From Flavimaribacter sp039888615 (GTDB lineage: Bacteria > Pseudomonadota > Alphaproteobacteria > Rhizobiales > Rhizobiaceae): a DNA stretch of 64,000 nt. The notes under the pieces were generated by a model, which had not been told where the DNA came from, did no database searches, and saw only the letters and a list, made by a program, of their open reading frames with translations. Each line of letters opens with the position of its first letter. Within the stretch, counting starts at the first letter, position 1. Positions 42,453 to 50,979 of this stretch are shown here, one piece after another. Where the stretch lies: the NCBI GenBank assembly GCA_039888615.1, contig JBDQQS010000002.1; one strand, given 5' to 3'. Both the position numbers and the translations under genes were made by a program.

Positions 42453-43870
42453 CTTGGTCCTCCCCCATCGCGGACCCAGCCGAAGTAATCAGGGCTACCC
42501 ATCTGTCCGCCTTTCAATGCAAGTTCGAGTCCGTCCATTGCGCCATCTGCGTGCGCCTTGAAAATCGAGGCTCCGGGAATTGTCGGGGCTAGGACCGACA
42601 AGGCGTAAACACCAAGTTGCCGGGTCGCATGTCCCGAAGTGTCCCCGCCCGAGATGACCGCACGGCGGGTGTCAGTCCGGGTCAGCACGTTGCGCAGGAC
42701 TTGTCCGAGAGCCTCACCAATGCGCTGGTTCACTTCGCCCAGGTCGATGCCAACTCCCCGGATGGCGTTGCGCAATCGCTCAACTGTGGGGTCGTCGGGG
42801 CCTTCGGCGGTATGGATCAACGGATCACGTCCATCGTTCAGCGCGGCTACAGCCATCTCCGAAACGCGTACTATCTCTTGCTTCAGCGTCGCTGCGCTGC
42901 TGCAGGCGGCGAAAACGTCAAAGGCGATGGAGGCAAATCCGTTGTCCTTGGACCAAGCAATCTGTTCGGCGGTTGTCGGCGAAACTGAACCGGAAACGGA
43001 GACCATTCTCTTCGCGCGGCCAATGCCGATCGGATCTACTGCGGAAGGAAGCGCGCCAATGTTTCGCCAATGTCTGACCAGCGCAAATTCGATTCCCTGA
43101 GAACCGACCACGAAGGGGCTGGCCTCCCGCCCGTCCCAGATAATTCGTCCGGCCTCAGCCTCCGAGGCGGCATCGAGACAGTCAAGACTGACGACGGCAA
43201 TGCGCCCGGTATCGGCTGAAGCGAAAGTTCCCAGCGAAGTGATCTTGGGCAAGTCCTCAAGGGTCAGCACTGCACCGTCGATCCACTCCGATTGCCGCGC
43301 GATGTGCACAGCCACATCCGCTTCGGACATCGGCGTGACGGGGTGCCTGGACATCACAGGGTGTCGGTCCAGTCGATAAACGCCACGTCCGTGGCCCGCG
43401 AAGAGTTGCCCGAAGGCCTGGTAGCGTCTCATTTGCGGGGCGGCGATCAGCACAGGGACGGTTCGCGTCCCGGTCAAGGCGGCGCCGATCTCCGTCGCGC
43501 AACCGATGGAACCGATCTCGGGTGAAGAATCCAGTGTCGAACAGGCCTTGTAGTGCAAGATGGCCGGGTTCAACTCGGCCAGTCGTGTGAACGCTTTCGG
43601 CAGTTCCTCCCTCATCCAGGTCGGAGACGCAGTCCGCGCCGTCGATGCAACGCCTATCCCGCGCAGGTCCGGATAGCGGGCGAGTTGCTCCTCCGTCGGA
43701 GGTTCCAGGAACAGCATCGACTGCAGTCCTGCGAAGGCGAGCACCTCCATAGTGGCGGCGGCGCCTGTGAAATCATCCCCATACCAGGCCACCAGCAGTC
43801 CCTTAGGGAGGGACTCTGCCGGCTGCGGTGTTGGCTCAGAAAACAGTGAATATGATACGGGGCTTGACAT
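42449..43870 (-). CDS. oiaK: Four-carbon acid sugar kinase-family protein, probable 3-oxo-isoapionate kinase OiaK
   Basis: The 473-residue protein belongs to the DUF1537/four-carbon acid sugar kinase family. It has YGDDFTGAAATMEVLAFAG at residues 30-48, FVVGSQGIEFALVRHW, VSVSGSVSPTTAEQIAW, and the C-terminal nucleotide-binding RRAVISGGDTSGHATRQLG. With OiaX downstream (4-bp overlap) and ApnO divergent, the substrate should be 3-oxo-isoapionate, phosphorylated on its 4-hydroxyl. Threonate and erythronate kinases are close relatives, so the substrate call depends on context. Confidence 0.8.
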   Translation of the reverse strand: MSSPVSYSLFSEPTPQPAESLPKGLLVAWYGDDFTGAAATMEVLAFAGLQSMLFLEPPTEEQLARYPDLRGIGVASTARTASPTWMREELPKAFTRLAELNPAILHYKACSTLDSSPEIGSIGCATEIGAALTGTRTVPVLIAAPQMRRYQAFGQLFAGHGRGVYRLDRHPVMSRHPVTPMSEADVAVHIARQSEWIDGAVLTLEDLPKITSLGTFASADTGRIAVVSLDCLDAASEAEAGRIIWDGREASPFVVGSQGIEFALVRHWRNIGALPSAVDPIGIGRAKRMVSVSGSVSPTTAEQIAWSKDNGFASIAFDVFAACSSAATLKQEIVRVSEMAVAALNDGRDPLIHTAEGPDDPTVERLRNAIRGVGIDLGEVNQRIGEALGQVLRNVLTRTDTRRAVISGGDTSGHATRQLGVYALSVLAPTIPGASIFKAHADGAMDGLELALKGGQMGSPDYFGWVRDGGGPR

Positions 43871-43907
43871 AATGAGTATGTTAGTATCTGATCATACCAG
43901 TTGTCAA
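43863..43907. promoter_or_regulatory. Divergent oiaK/apnO promoter region with operator-like palindrome
   Basis: CTTGACA (43863-43869) and TGTCAAG (43902-43908) face each other, giving a TTGACA box for each strand. Clear -10 boxes are not fixed; TAACAT at 18-bp spacing fits the minus strand. Between them TAGTAT-CTGATC-ATACCA (43882-43899) is an imperfect inverted repeat of the GntR operator type. It would control both transcripts. No regulator gene is found in the cluster itself. Confidence 0.5.
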
Positions 43908-43939
43908 GCGCATCGGCGCATCGGCGCATCGGCGCATCG
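43908..43939 (+). repeat. Four perfect tandem copies of GCGCATCG
   Basis: GCGCATCG is repeated four times without interruption between the promoter region and the apnO ribosome site. The unit is 8 bp, so copy-number change would alter leader length but not a reading frame. Confidence 0.9.
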
Positions 43940-43968
43940 CAGATCCAGATCTTTAAGGAGGAAACAGC

Positions 43969-44796
43969 ATGAAGTTGGCGTTGTTTGGTGCAGGTGGAAA
44001 GATGGGGATGCGGCTCTCAGCGAATCTTCTTAAATCCGAAGCATTCGAGACATCGCATATCGAGGTGTCCGAGGAAGGCCGTGCTCGACTTGCCTCGGAA
44101 CTCGGCGTGATCGCCGTGAACGCGGCCGACGTAGCGCCGGATGCCGATATCATCGTCCTTGCCGTGCCTGACACGGTGATTGGCAAAGTTGCCACCGGTA
44201 TCATCGACCGGGTGAAATCCGGCGCGATGATTTTCTGTCTCGATGGCGCTGCGCCATTTGCCGGGCGCCTGCCTGAGCGCGCAGACGTCACTTACTTCAT
44301 GTCCCATCCCTGCCATCCGCCGATCTGGAACGACGAAACCGACCCCAACGCCAATAAGGACTACTTTGGCGGCATCGCGGCCAAACAGGGCATCGTCAAT
44401 GTCTTGATTCAAGGGCCGGAGGAAGACTACGAGCTCGGCGAGCGCGTCGGTAAGGCGATCTACGCGCCTGTCGTCCGTTCGCACCGTGTGACGCTGAAGC
44501 AATTCGCTCTGCTGGAACCGGGCCTGTCGGAAACCGTCAACGGCTCGCTCATGCTGGTGCTGCGTCAGGCGATGGATGAGGTGGTCAAGAAAGGCGTCAG
44601 CTACGATTGCGCCAAGGACTTCCTGCTGGGCCACATGAACATCATGGGCGCCGTCATGTTCGATGAACACAAGGGAGTGTTCTCGGACGCAGCGAACAAG
44701 GCTATCGAATTCGGCCTTCCCGTCCTGATGAAGGACGACTGGAAGCGCTGCTTCGACGATGATGAAATCGCCGCAAGCGTCGAACGGATCACCTGA
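43969..44796 (+). CDS. apnO: D-apionate oxidoisomerase ApnO-like (phosphogluconate-dehydrogenase C-terminal family)
   Basis: The 275-residue protein begins with the Rossmann motif LFGAGGKMGMRLSANLL and IIVLAVPDTVIGKVA, followed by a helical C-terminal domain of the phosphogluconate-dehydrogenase type (LLEPGLSETVNGSLMLVLRQ, CAKDFLLGHMNIMGAVMFDE). MSHPCHPPIWNDETDP is also conserved-looking. In the described D-apionate pathway ApnO oxidises and isomerises apionate to 3-oxo-isoapionate with NAD. AAGGAGGAAACAGC gives an excellent ribosome site. The TRAP transporter genes follow on the same strand. Confidence 0.75.
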   Translation: MKLALFGAGGKMGMRLSANLLKSEAFETSHIEVSEEGRARLASELGVIAVNAADVAPDADIIVLAVPDTVIGKVATGIIDRVKSGAMIFCLDGAAPFAGRLPERADVTYFMSHPCHPPIWNDETDPNANKDYFGGIAAKQGIVNVLIQGPEEDYELGERVGKAIYAPVVRSHRVTLKQFALLEPGLSETVNGSLMLVLRQAMDEVVKKGVSYDCAKDFLLGHMNIMGAVMFDEHKGVFSDAANKAIEFGLPVLMKDDWKRCFDDDEIAASVERIT

Positions 44797-44827
44797 CCGA
44801 CAGCCGCAGAATTCCCAAGTTCAACCA

Positions 44828-44839
44828 GGGCAATTGCCC
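44828..44839. repeat. 12-bp perfect palindrome between apnO and dctP
   Basis: GGGCAATTGCCC is a perfect palindrome flanked on both sides by a nine-base near-repeat (AGTTCAACC and AATTCAACC). It lies 31 bp before the dctP start and may be an operator or a small hairpin. Confidence 0.45.
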
Positions 44840-44870
44840 AAATTCAACCCAACGCATTGGAGGAATGCTT

Positions 44871-45845
44871 ATGCGCTTTTTAAATTCGACCCTGGCCATC
44901 CTGGCCCTAGCCGGCGGACTGGCCGCCTCGGCGGTTTCAGCAAAGGACATGAACCTGGCCTTCACGCCGCCGCTCAACTCTCACTATGGCGATGCGGGCA
45001 AAGCATTTGCTGCAAAAATCGAGGAGCTGTCCGGCGGTGACATCACTATCAATCTCAAACCCGCGGGCGCCCTGGGTGGCGAGCGCGATGTGTTGGAGGG
45101 GCTGCAAATCGGCTCGATCGAGCTGACCATCTCATCAACCGGCCCGGTCGGCAACTTCGTGCCTGCCGTGTACGCACTGGACTTCCCGTTCCTGTTCGAA
45201 AGCTACGACCACGCCCGCAGCGTGCTGGACGGTGAGATCGGGCAGGAACTGCTGGCGGAATTCGAGCGTCACGACATGGTGGGCCTGGCCTGGGCCGAGA
45301 ACGGTTTTCGCCATATCACCAACTCGGTTCATCCCATCGAGACGCCTGAGGACCTGTCGGGGCTGAAGCTGCGCACCATGGAGAACCAGGTGCATATCGC
45401 GGCGTTTCAGGCGGCAGGCGCCTCGCCCACGCCGATGAGCTGGACCGAGGTGCTGACTTCGCTGCAGCAGGGCACCATCGACGGTCAGGAGAATCCGATC
45501 CCGGTGCTAACCGCCAATAACATGTGGGAAATCCAGAAGTACCTGACCCTATCGGGCCATGTGTATTCCCCCGCCGTGGTGGTGATGTCGAAGATCCACT
45601 GGGACGGACTGAGCGAGGAAGAGAAAGGCTGGATGCGCGATGCCGCGAAAGCCGCCGCCGAAGCCGCCCGTGCCACTGTCAGCGCCAATGAAGAGTCCGG
45701 CGTAGCCTTGCTGCGTGAAAACGGCATGGAAGTGATAACGGATGTGGACAAGGCCGCTTTCGCCGCCGCGGTCCAGCCGGCCTATGGGCAGTTTGCCGAG
45801 CAATACGGCGCCGACCTGATCGAGCGGATCCGCGCCGCTAAGTAA
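44871..45845 (+). CDS. dctP: TRAP transporter solute-binding protein DctP
   Basis: The 324-residue protein has a signal peptide (MRFLNSTLAILALAGGLAAS, cleavage near VSA-K). TRAP-SBP features follow: AFTPPLNSHYGDAGKAFAAK, LGGERDVLEGLQIGSIELT, LSGLKLRTMENQVHIAAFQA (with the carboxylate-binding Arg) and EVLTSLQQGTIDGQENP. GGAGG lies 7 bases before the ATG at 44871; an ATG two codons earlier is too close to it. It should capture a carboxylate sugar acid, by context D-apionate, in the periplasm. Confidence 0.88.
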   Translation: MRFLNSTLAILALAGGLAASAVSAKDMNLAFTPPLNSHYGDAGKAFAAKIEELSGGDITINLKPAGALGGERDVLEGLQIGSIELTISSTGPVGNFVPAVYALDFPFLFESYDHARSVLDGEIGQELLAEFERHDMVGLAWAENGFRHITNSVHPIETPEDLSGLKLRTMENQVHIAAFQAAGASPTPMSWTEVLTSLQQGTIDGQENPIPVLTANNMWEIQKYLTLSGHVYSPAVVVMSKIHWDGLSEEEKGWMRDAAKAAAEAARATVSANEESGVALLRENGMEVITDVDKAAFAAAVQPAYGQFAEQYGADLIERIRAAK

Positions 45846-45854
45846 GGCCAGACT

Positions 45855-45882
45855 GCGCCGCCCGACAACTCTCGGGCGGCGC
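45855..45882 (+). terminator. Strong hairpin between dctP and dctQ
   Basis: GCGCCGCCCGA pairs perfectly with TCGGGCGGCGC (11 bp) around CAACTC, 9 bp after the dctP stop. With no T-run it is more likely an mRNA-stabilising or attenuating hairpin than a full terminator. Confidence 0.6.
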
Positions 45883-45903
45883 GCTCAACCGGGAGGAGGA
45901 CCC

Positions 45904-46419
45904 ATGAATACTTTGGAACGCTTTGCCGGCAGACTTGTTTCCGTGATTCACAATTTTGCGGCGCTTCTGCTCGCCTTGGCTTCGGCCCTGGTCTTCTATC
46001 AGGTGGTGACCCGTTTCGTGATCGGCCATTCGGCTACCTGGACCGAGGTCCTGGCCCGCGCGGTGATCATTTGGATGGTCTTTCTGGTCTCCGGTCCGGC
46101 GCTCTACCTGGGCCGGATGATCCCGATCGACGTGATCCGCGAGGTGATGCCGAAGCGCGTCCAGCTTTGGTTGATCCGTTTCGTTACAGCTGCCATTGCA
46201 ACTGTGCTGCTGGTGCTGATCTGGTATGGCTACAAGATGACACTGAGAGTCATGGATCAGCAAGTCGCGATGATCGGAATCTCCGTTGCCTGGTTCTACG
46301 CCGCAGTACCCATCGGTTCCGCCCTGGCGCTCTTCGGGCTCTTTCTGTCGCATCTTGACGCAGAGCGCGGCCACATTGGCCAGCTTGACGAGGGCGATCA
46401 TGGGGAGACGATCAAATGA
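45904..46419 (+). CDS. dctQ: TRAP transporter small permease DctQ
   Basis: The 171-residue protein has four helices, with the DctQ features ALASALVFYQVVTRFVIGHS, ATWTEVLARAVIIWMVFLVS and a terminal pair of helices. GGGAGGAGG precedes the ATG. The stop overlaps the DctM start by 4 bp, so both membrane subunits are coupled. Confidence 0.88.
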   Translation: MNTLERFAGRLVSVIHNFAALLLALASALVFYQVVTRFVIGHSATWTEVLARAVIIWMVFLVSGPALYLGRMIPIDVIREVMPKRVQLWLIRFVTAAIATVLLVLIWYGYKMTLRVMDQQVAMIGISVAWFYAAVPIGSALALFGLFLSHLDAERGHIGQLDEGDHGETIK

Positions 46420-47690
46420 ACGCCGCTCTTGCACTTTCGCTGATACTGTTCTTCGCCCTTTCCGTGCCGGTCGCCATCGCCATCGCACTGGCCTCGATCT
46501 TCGGGATCACATTCTTCTCGAACCTGCCGCTTCTCGTTGTGCCACAGAAAATGTTTACGGGGCTCGACAGCTTTCCCTTGATGGCGGTGCCTTTTTTCAT
46601 TCTTGCCGGCAACCTGATGACACGCGGCGGCATTTCCCACCGGCTGGTTGATTTTGCGAAGTCAGTGGTGGGCGGGATGCAAGGCGGGTTGGCTTCGACC
46701 ACGATCTTGGCCTGCATGATATTCGCTGCGATTTCGGGTTCATCGGTCGCGACGACCTTCGCCATCGGTTCGATCCTTATTCCGGCGATGGTCCGGCATG
46801 GCTATCCGGCGCCCATGGCCGCCTCATTGCAGGCCTCCTCCGCGGAACTAGGCGTCATCATCCCGCCGTCGGTGCCACTGATCCTCTTTGCCGTGTCCAC
46901 CGAAACCTCGATCACACAGCTCTTCATCGCCGGGCTCGGGCCGGGGCTTTTGGTCGCCGGCGCGCTGCTCGTCATGGTGCAAGTCTGGTGTCGTGTGAAA
47001 GGTTACGGTCAGGACGACGGAGACGATCGCAAGCCCATCTTAGGCTCCTTCCTTCACGCCTTCTGGGCTCTGCTTATGCCCGTTATCATTATTGGCGGCA
47101 TCTACGGAGGTATTTTTACCCCCACCGAGGCTGCGGCGGTCTCAGTTGTTTACGCGCTGGTTCTTGGCCTCTTCGTGTACCGGGAGATGTCTGTCGCCGA
47201 CCTCCCGGAACTCTTCCGAGGCGCGGCAGTCACCTCGGGAGCGGTCATGCTCATCATTTCTGCGGCTGCACTCTTCAGCTTCCTGATCTCTCTATCGGGG
47301 ATGCCGAACGCTATCGGGGACTGGGCGAAGGAAACATTTTCTTCGCCATTGACATTCCTGCTGGCAATCAACGTCCTGCTGTTTTTCATCGGCATGTTTA
47401 TTGAGACGGCGGCAGCGATCCTGGTGCTCGCGCCGATCCTGACGCCGGTGGCCATCTCTTTCGGGGTTGATCCGGTGCATTTCGGCGTGGTTGTAGTGGT
47501 CAATCTGGCCCTCGGCATGTTCACCCCACCACTCGGGGTCAATCTGTTCGCAGCGGCGCAGGTTGCGGATTTGCCGGTACAGCGAATGTTCAAGACGCTC
47601 ATTATTCCGGTCCTGACCATGATAACCGCGCTCATGCTGATCACTTATGTACCGCAGATATCGCTGTTCATGCGGGATCTTTTAACTTGA
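46416..47690 (+). CDS. dctM: TRAP transporter large permease DctM
   Basis: The 424-residue protein has about twelve helices and the DctM signatures FFILAGNLMTRGGISHRLVD, IFAAISGSSVATTFAIGSIL, LQASSAELGVIIPPSVPLIL and NLALGMFTPPLGVNLF. It forms the sodium-driven transport subunit. It is the last gene of the plus-strand apionate operon; the sequence after it is degenerate. Confidence 0.92.
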   Translation: MNAALALSLILFFALSVPVAIAIALASIFGITFFSNLPLLVVPQKMFTGLDSFPLMAVPFFILAGNLMTRGGISHRLVDFAKSVVGGMQGGLASTTILACMIFAAISGSSVATTFAIGSILIPAMVRHGYPAPMAASLQASSAELGVIIPPSVPLILFAVSTETSITQLFIAGLGPGLLVAGALLVMVQVWCRVKGYGQDDGDDRKPILGSFLHAFWALLMPVIIIGGIYGGIFTPTEAAAVSVVYALVLGLFVYREMSVADLPELFRGAAVTSGAVMLIISAAALFSFLISLSGMPNAIGDWAKETFSSPLTFLLAINVLLFFIGMFIETAAAILVLAPILTPVAISFGVDPVHFGVVVVVNLALGMFTPPLGVNLFAAAQVADLPVQRMFKTLIIPVLTMITALMLITYVPQISLFMRDLLT

Positions 47691-48202
47691 AAAAGCAAGG
47701 GACCTTTCTAATTGAAGGGGCGGCACAAATGCCAAAAAGGTGCTCACCATCCGCACTGCCTCATTCAATGCCGCACCTGCCTCAGTTTATTCAATCTCTG
47801 CGGCAACTGCCCAAGCCTTTTTACCTCCATCGAAAATATCGTTGCCAAGTCGGACCGCCCGGAAACGCTCCGTCCCCTCAATCATTGATGTCGTTGTGAC
47901 CCGCGACCCCGCCAGAATGTTGCCGGGCGTCGATAGCCGCACACTCAAGATCACCAAAGGCGACAGGCCGGTATAGGTCGGCGATGTCGATCAAGAGCAT
48001 GGAGATGCGCTGACCCATTACCTGCCGGGGAATTCACGAAGGTCTTGATGCAGTGACGTAGGCAGCAACGGTGAGGTGACTGCCTTGTACCGAATCTTGC
48101 GCCGTTTGTGCACCGAGAGATCAAAAGTGATACTAATCTGTGCAATTTGGTTTACAAACCACTGCGCACGATTTCGATTGGCTCCATGAAAACACAGGAA
48201 TA
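47691..48202. other. Degenerate interval of about 510 bp
   Basis: No gene is supported between dctM and dusA. The composition is more AT-rich and irregular than in the flanking genes. On the minus strand 47787-47990 is open and reads SPTYTGLSPLVILSVRLSTP and, further on, GGKKAWAVAAEIE before a stop. It has no start codon or family I recognise, so it may be the tail of a lost gene. The interval probably marks the right edge of the inserted apionate block. Confidence 0.45.
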
Positions 48203-49195
48203 ATGCAATATTATCGATCGCGTATATTCGCCATTGCGCCCATGATGGATTGGACGGACAGGCACTGTCGTTTTCTGCATCGGCAAATGACCCGGCATGC
48301 GCTTCTTTACACCGAGATGGTGACCGCCGACGCGGTGATCCATGGCGATCGCGAGCGACTGATCGGGTACGACCCGGCCGAGCATCCGGTCGCCTTGCAA
48401 CTCGGCGGGTCGGAGCCTTCAAAGATGGCCGAGGCGGCGCGCATCGCCGCCGATATGGGTTACGATGAAATCAACATGAATGTCGGTTGTCCGTCAGACA
48501 GGGTTCAATCCGGTCGGTTCGGCGCCTGCCTGATGCAGGAGCCAGACCTTGTGGCGGAATGCGTGTCGGCGATGAAACAGGCCGTTTCACCTCCCGTCAC
48601 CGTCAAATGCCGCCTCGGCGTGGATGATCAGGACATCGAAACCGCTCTCGACACGATGGCCGACGCCACATTCGCTGCCGGCGGCGACGCGCTGTGGGTG
48701 CATGCGCGCAAGGCCTGGCTTGAGGGGCTAAGTCCGAAGGAAAATAGGGATATTCCGCCGCTTGATTACGATCGGGTGTTTCGTCTGAAACAGCGATTGC
48801 CGAGTCGATTCATAGGGATAAACGGCGGCATTGAGAATCTGAATCAGGCGTTGGAGCTGTTGGTTCATACCGACGGCGTCATGCTTGGACGCGCCGCCTA
48901 CCACAATGCCGGCCTTCTGGTTGATGTCGATCGGCGGTTTTTCGGCGATGGCTCTCCGCCTGTCGACTGGATGACGGTCCGTGACGCCATGATGGATCAC
49001 GCCGCCCGGCATATCGCCGGCGGCGGGCGGATGGTTCACATCACCCGCCACATGGTGGGACTGTTCCACGGCATGCCGGGCGCGAAGCGCTATCGTCAGA
49101 TCCTGTCGGTGAAGGGTCCCGCCGCCGACGCCGGTCCGGAAGTGATTGCCGAGGCTTTCGACGCTGTTCGCTTTGGCGAGCAGCTTGTCGCCTGA
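48203..49195 (+). CDS. dusA: tRNA-dihydrouridine synthase DusA
   Basis: The 330-residue protein shows the Dus FMN TIM-barrel motifs: FAIAPMMDWTDRHCRFLHRQ at the N-terminus, PVALQLGGSEPSKMAEAARI and NMNVGCPSDRVQSGRFGACL with the catalytic Cys96. VTVKCRLGVDD and TDGVMLGRAAYHN follow. It reduces specific uridines (positions 20/20a) in tRNA. The ATG at 48203 is preferred because CAGGA lies just upstream and the barrel begins at once; the frame is open 21 codons further upstream. It is convergent with ngg, whose stop is adjacent. Confidence 0.92.
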   Translation: MQYYRSRIFAIAPMMDWTDRHCRFLHRQMTRHALLYTEMVTADAVIHGDRERLIGYDPAEHPVALQLGGSEPSKMAEAARIAADMGYDEINMNVGCPSDRVQSGRFGACLMQEPDLVAECVSAMKQAVSPPVTVKCRLGVDDQDIETALDTMADATFAAGGDALWVHARKAWLEGLSPKENRDIPPLDYDRVFRLKQRLPSRFIGINGGIENLNQALELLVHTDGVMLGRAAYHNAGLLVDVDRRFFGDGSPPVDWMTVRDAMMDHAARHIAGGGRMVHITRHMVGLFHGMPGAKRYRQILSVKGPAADAGPEVIAEAFDAVRFGEQLVA

Positions 49196-50974
49196 CTATT
49201 CTTCGGTTTCGTCGTCCGGTTGGCGTTTTTTGCTGGCGGCGGAGAATGGGAACATCAGGTCGACATAGCGTTCCGCCGTTGGCTGCGGTTCGTGGTTGGC
49301 GAGCCCCGGTCTTTCGTTGGCTTCAATGAAAACGTAGTCGGGTTCGCGCGGGCTGCGCACCATCAGGTCGATGCCGGTCACCGGAATCTGTATCGCTCGC
49401 GCGGCGGCGACGGCCGCTTCGATAAGGGCAGGGTGGGTCTCGGCGGTCACGTCCTCGATCGTGCCGCCGGTGTGCAGGTTGGCGGTCTTGCGGACCAGGA
49501 TCTCGCGTCCCTGGTCCGGAACGTCCTCCCAGCCCAACTCGGCGTTGGCAAGGCAGCGTTCGGTTTCCGCGTCCGTCGGGATGGTGCTTTCGCCGCCGGT
49601 CGCGCTTGACCGCCTGCGGCTTTGCACCTCGATGAGCTTTCGCACATCGCTCACGCCGTCACCAACAATGCGGGCCGGTTTTCGGATTGCGGCGGCGACA
49701 ACCTTGTAATCTATGACGACCAGCCTGAGGTCGCTGCCTTCGAAACACTGTTCGATGACGATGTCGGGGCAGAGGGATTTTGCGTATTCGACGGCGGCTT
49801 CCATCTCCTCCGCGTCCGTCAGGCCGACGGCGACGCCCATGCCCTGTTCGCCGCGCGCCGGCTTGACCACCACGCTGCCATGTGCAGCCAGGAATTCCGC
49901 CCGCGCGTTGGCGTTGTCGTCAGTCAGTTGCGCCGGCACCTTGACGCCGGCCTTCTCCACAATGCGTCGGGTCACCCGCTTGTCGTCGCAGATCGACATG
50001 GCGACAGCCGTCGTCAGTTCGCTCAGCGCCTCGCGGCACAGGATCGAGCGGCCTCCGTGAGAGAGCCGGAAGAAGCCGCCTTCTGCATCGACGATTTCGA
50101 CCGCAATGCCGCGGCGGCGCGCTTCGTTGACGACGATCTTCGCATAGGGATTGAGATCCGCGTCGGGCTGCTGGCCGACGAACAGCTTTTCGTTGATAGG
50201 GTTCTTGCGTTTGACCGCGAACACCGGCACGCGGCGAAACCCGAGTTTCTCGTACAGGCCGATGGCCGGCGCGTTGTCGTGCAAAACCGACAGATCCATA
50301 TAGGCCGCCTCGCGCGCCTGGAAGTGTTCCGCCAGGCGCCGCACCAACGACTCGCCAATGCCGGCGTAGGGCGCCTTTGGCGACACTGCCAGGCACCAGA
50401 GCGACGAGCCGCGCTCGGGGTCGTCGAACGCGCGGGTGTGATCGACGCCCATGACCGAGCCGATGATCGCGCCGGATTCGGTATCCTCGGCCACCAGGAC
50501 CGTCAGTTTTCGCGCGTCGCGATGTTCCCAGAAAAAGTCCAGTGGCACCTGGACCATGCCAAGCTCGGAATAGATGACATTCACCGACTCCGCGTCGCTC
50601 ACCGTTGTCAGGCGACGTATGAAGAATGCGTGTTTCCTGCGGCGGGCAGGGCGGTAGCTGGTCAGGTCGAGGCGATAGGTGAGGGATGGGTCGAGAAACA
50701 ACTCCTGCGGCGCAAGCGCCACGGCGACCTGCGGTTCCTGGACATAGAAGGCGATATCGCGCCGGTCTGGACGCTCGCGGCGAAGGGCCGCGGTTATCGA
50801 TTCGGTGTCGAGGAACGTGTTGGCGAAGATCAGCCTTCCCCAGCCGCAATCAACGATCGACTGCGGCGTGCGTTGGGACGAGCCCGCGCTCTGCGGACGC
50901 AAATTCGCCTCCCGCATGCGTTTGAGACGATGGTCCGTGGCGCCGCGCGGGCGGGGCTTTTCCTTGGCTGTCAC
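49196..50974 (-). CDS. ngg: N-acetylglutaminylglutamine synthetase (GNAT plus ATP-grasp)
   Basis: The 592-residue protein joins an N-terminal GNAT acetyltransferase domain (VLVAEDTESGAIIGSVMGVD, LWCLAVSPKAPYAGIGESLV, NAPAIGLYEKLGFRRVPVF) to a C-terminal ATP-grasp ligase (GSVVVKPARGEQGMGVAVGL, VTGIDLMVRSPREPDYVFIE, ANERPGLANHEPQP). It matches the NAGGN synthetase that acetylates glutamine and links a second glutamine, making the osmoprotectant dipeptide. The GTG at 50974, 5 bp after the asnO stop with AAGGA upstream, is preferred; a GTG at 51004 inside asnO is the alternative. It forms an operon with asnO. Confidence 0.9.
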   Translation of the reverse strand: MTAKEKPRPRGATDHRLKRMREANLRPQSAGSSQRTPQSIVDCGWGRLIFANTFLDTESITAALRRERPDRRDIAFYVQEPQVAVALAPQELFLDPSLTYRLDLTSYRPARRRKHAFFIRRLTTVSDAESVNVIYSELGMVQVPLDFFWEHRDARKLTVLVAEDTESGAIIGSVMGVDHTRAFDDPERGSSLWCLAVSPKAPYAGIGESLVRRLAEHFQAREAAYMDLSVLHDNAPAIGLYEKLGFRRVPVFAVKRKNPINEKLFVGQQPDADLNPYAKIVVNEARRRGIAVEIVDAEGGFFRLSHGGRSILCREALSELTTAVAMSICDDKRVTRRIVEKAGVKVPAQLTDDNANARAEFLAAHGSVVVKPARGEQGMGVAVGLTDAEEMEAAVEYAKSLCPDIVIEQCFEGSDLRLVVIDYKVVAAAIRKPARIVGDGVSDVRKLIEVQSRRRSSATGGESTIPTDAETERCLANAELGWEDVPDQGREILVRKTANLHTGGTIEDVTAETHPALIEAAVAAARAIQIPVTGIDLMVRSPREPDYVFIEANERPGLANHEPQPTAERYVDLMFPFSAASKKRQPDDETEE

Positions 50975-50979
50975 TGTGC

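Noticed and set aside
43908..43939. Possible CRISPR-like array
   Set aside because: The four octamers are contiguous with no spacers; they are a simple tandem repeat.
47950..48000. Minus-strand reading LLIDIADLYRPVAFGDL resembling a Cas1 segment
   Set aside because: The resemblance is about a dozen residues, there is no surrounding Cas1 sequence, no other cas gene and no repeat array.
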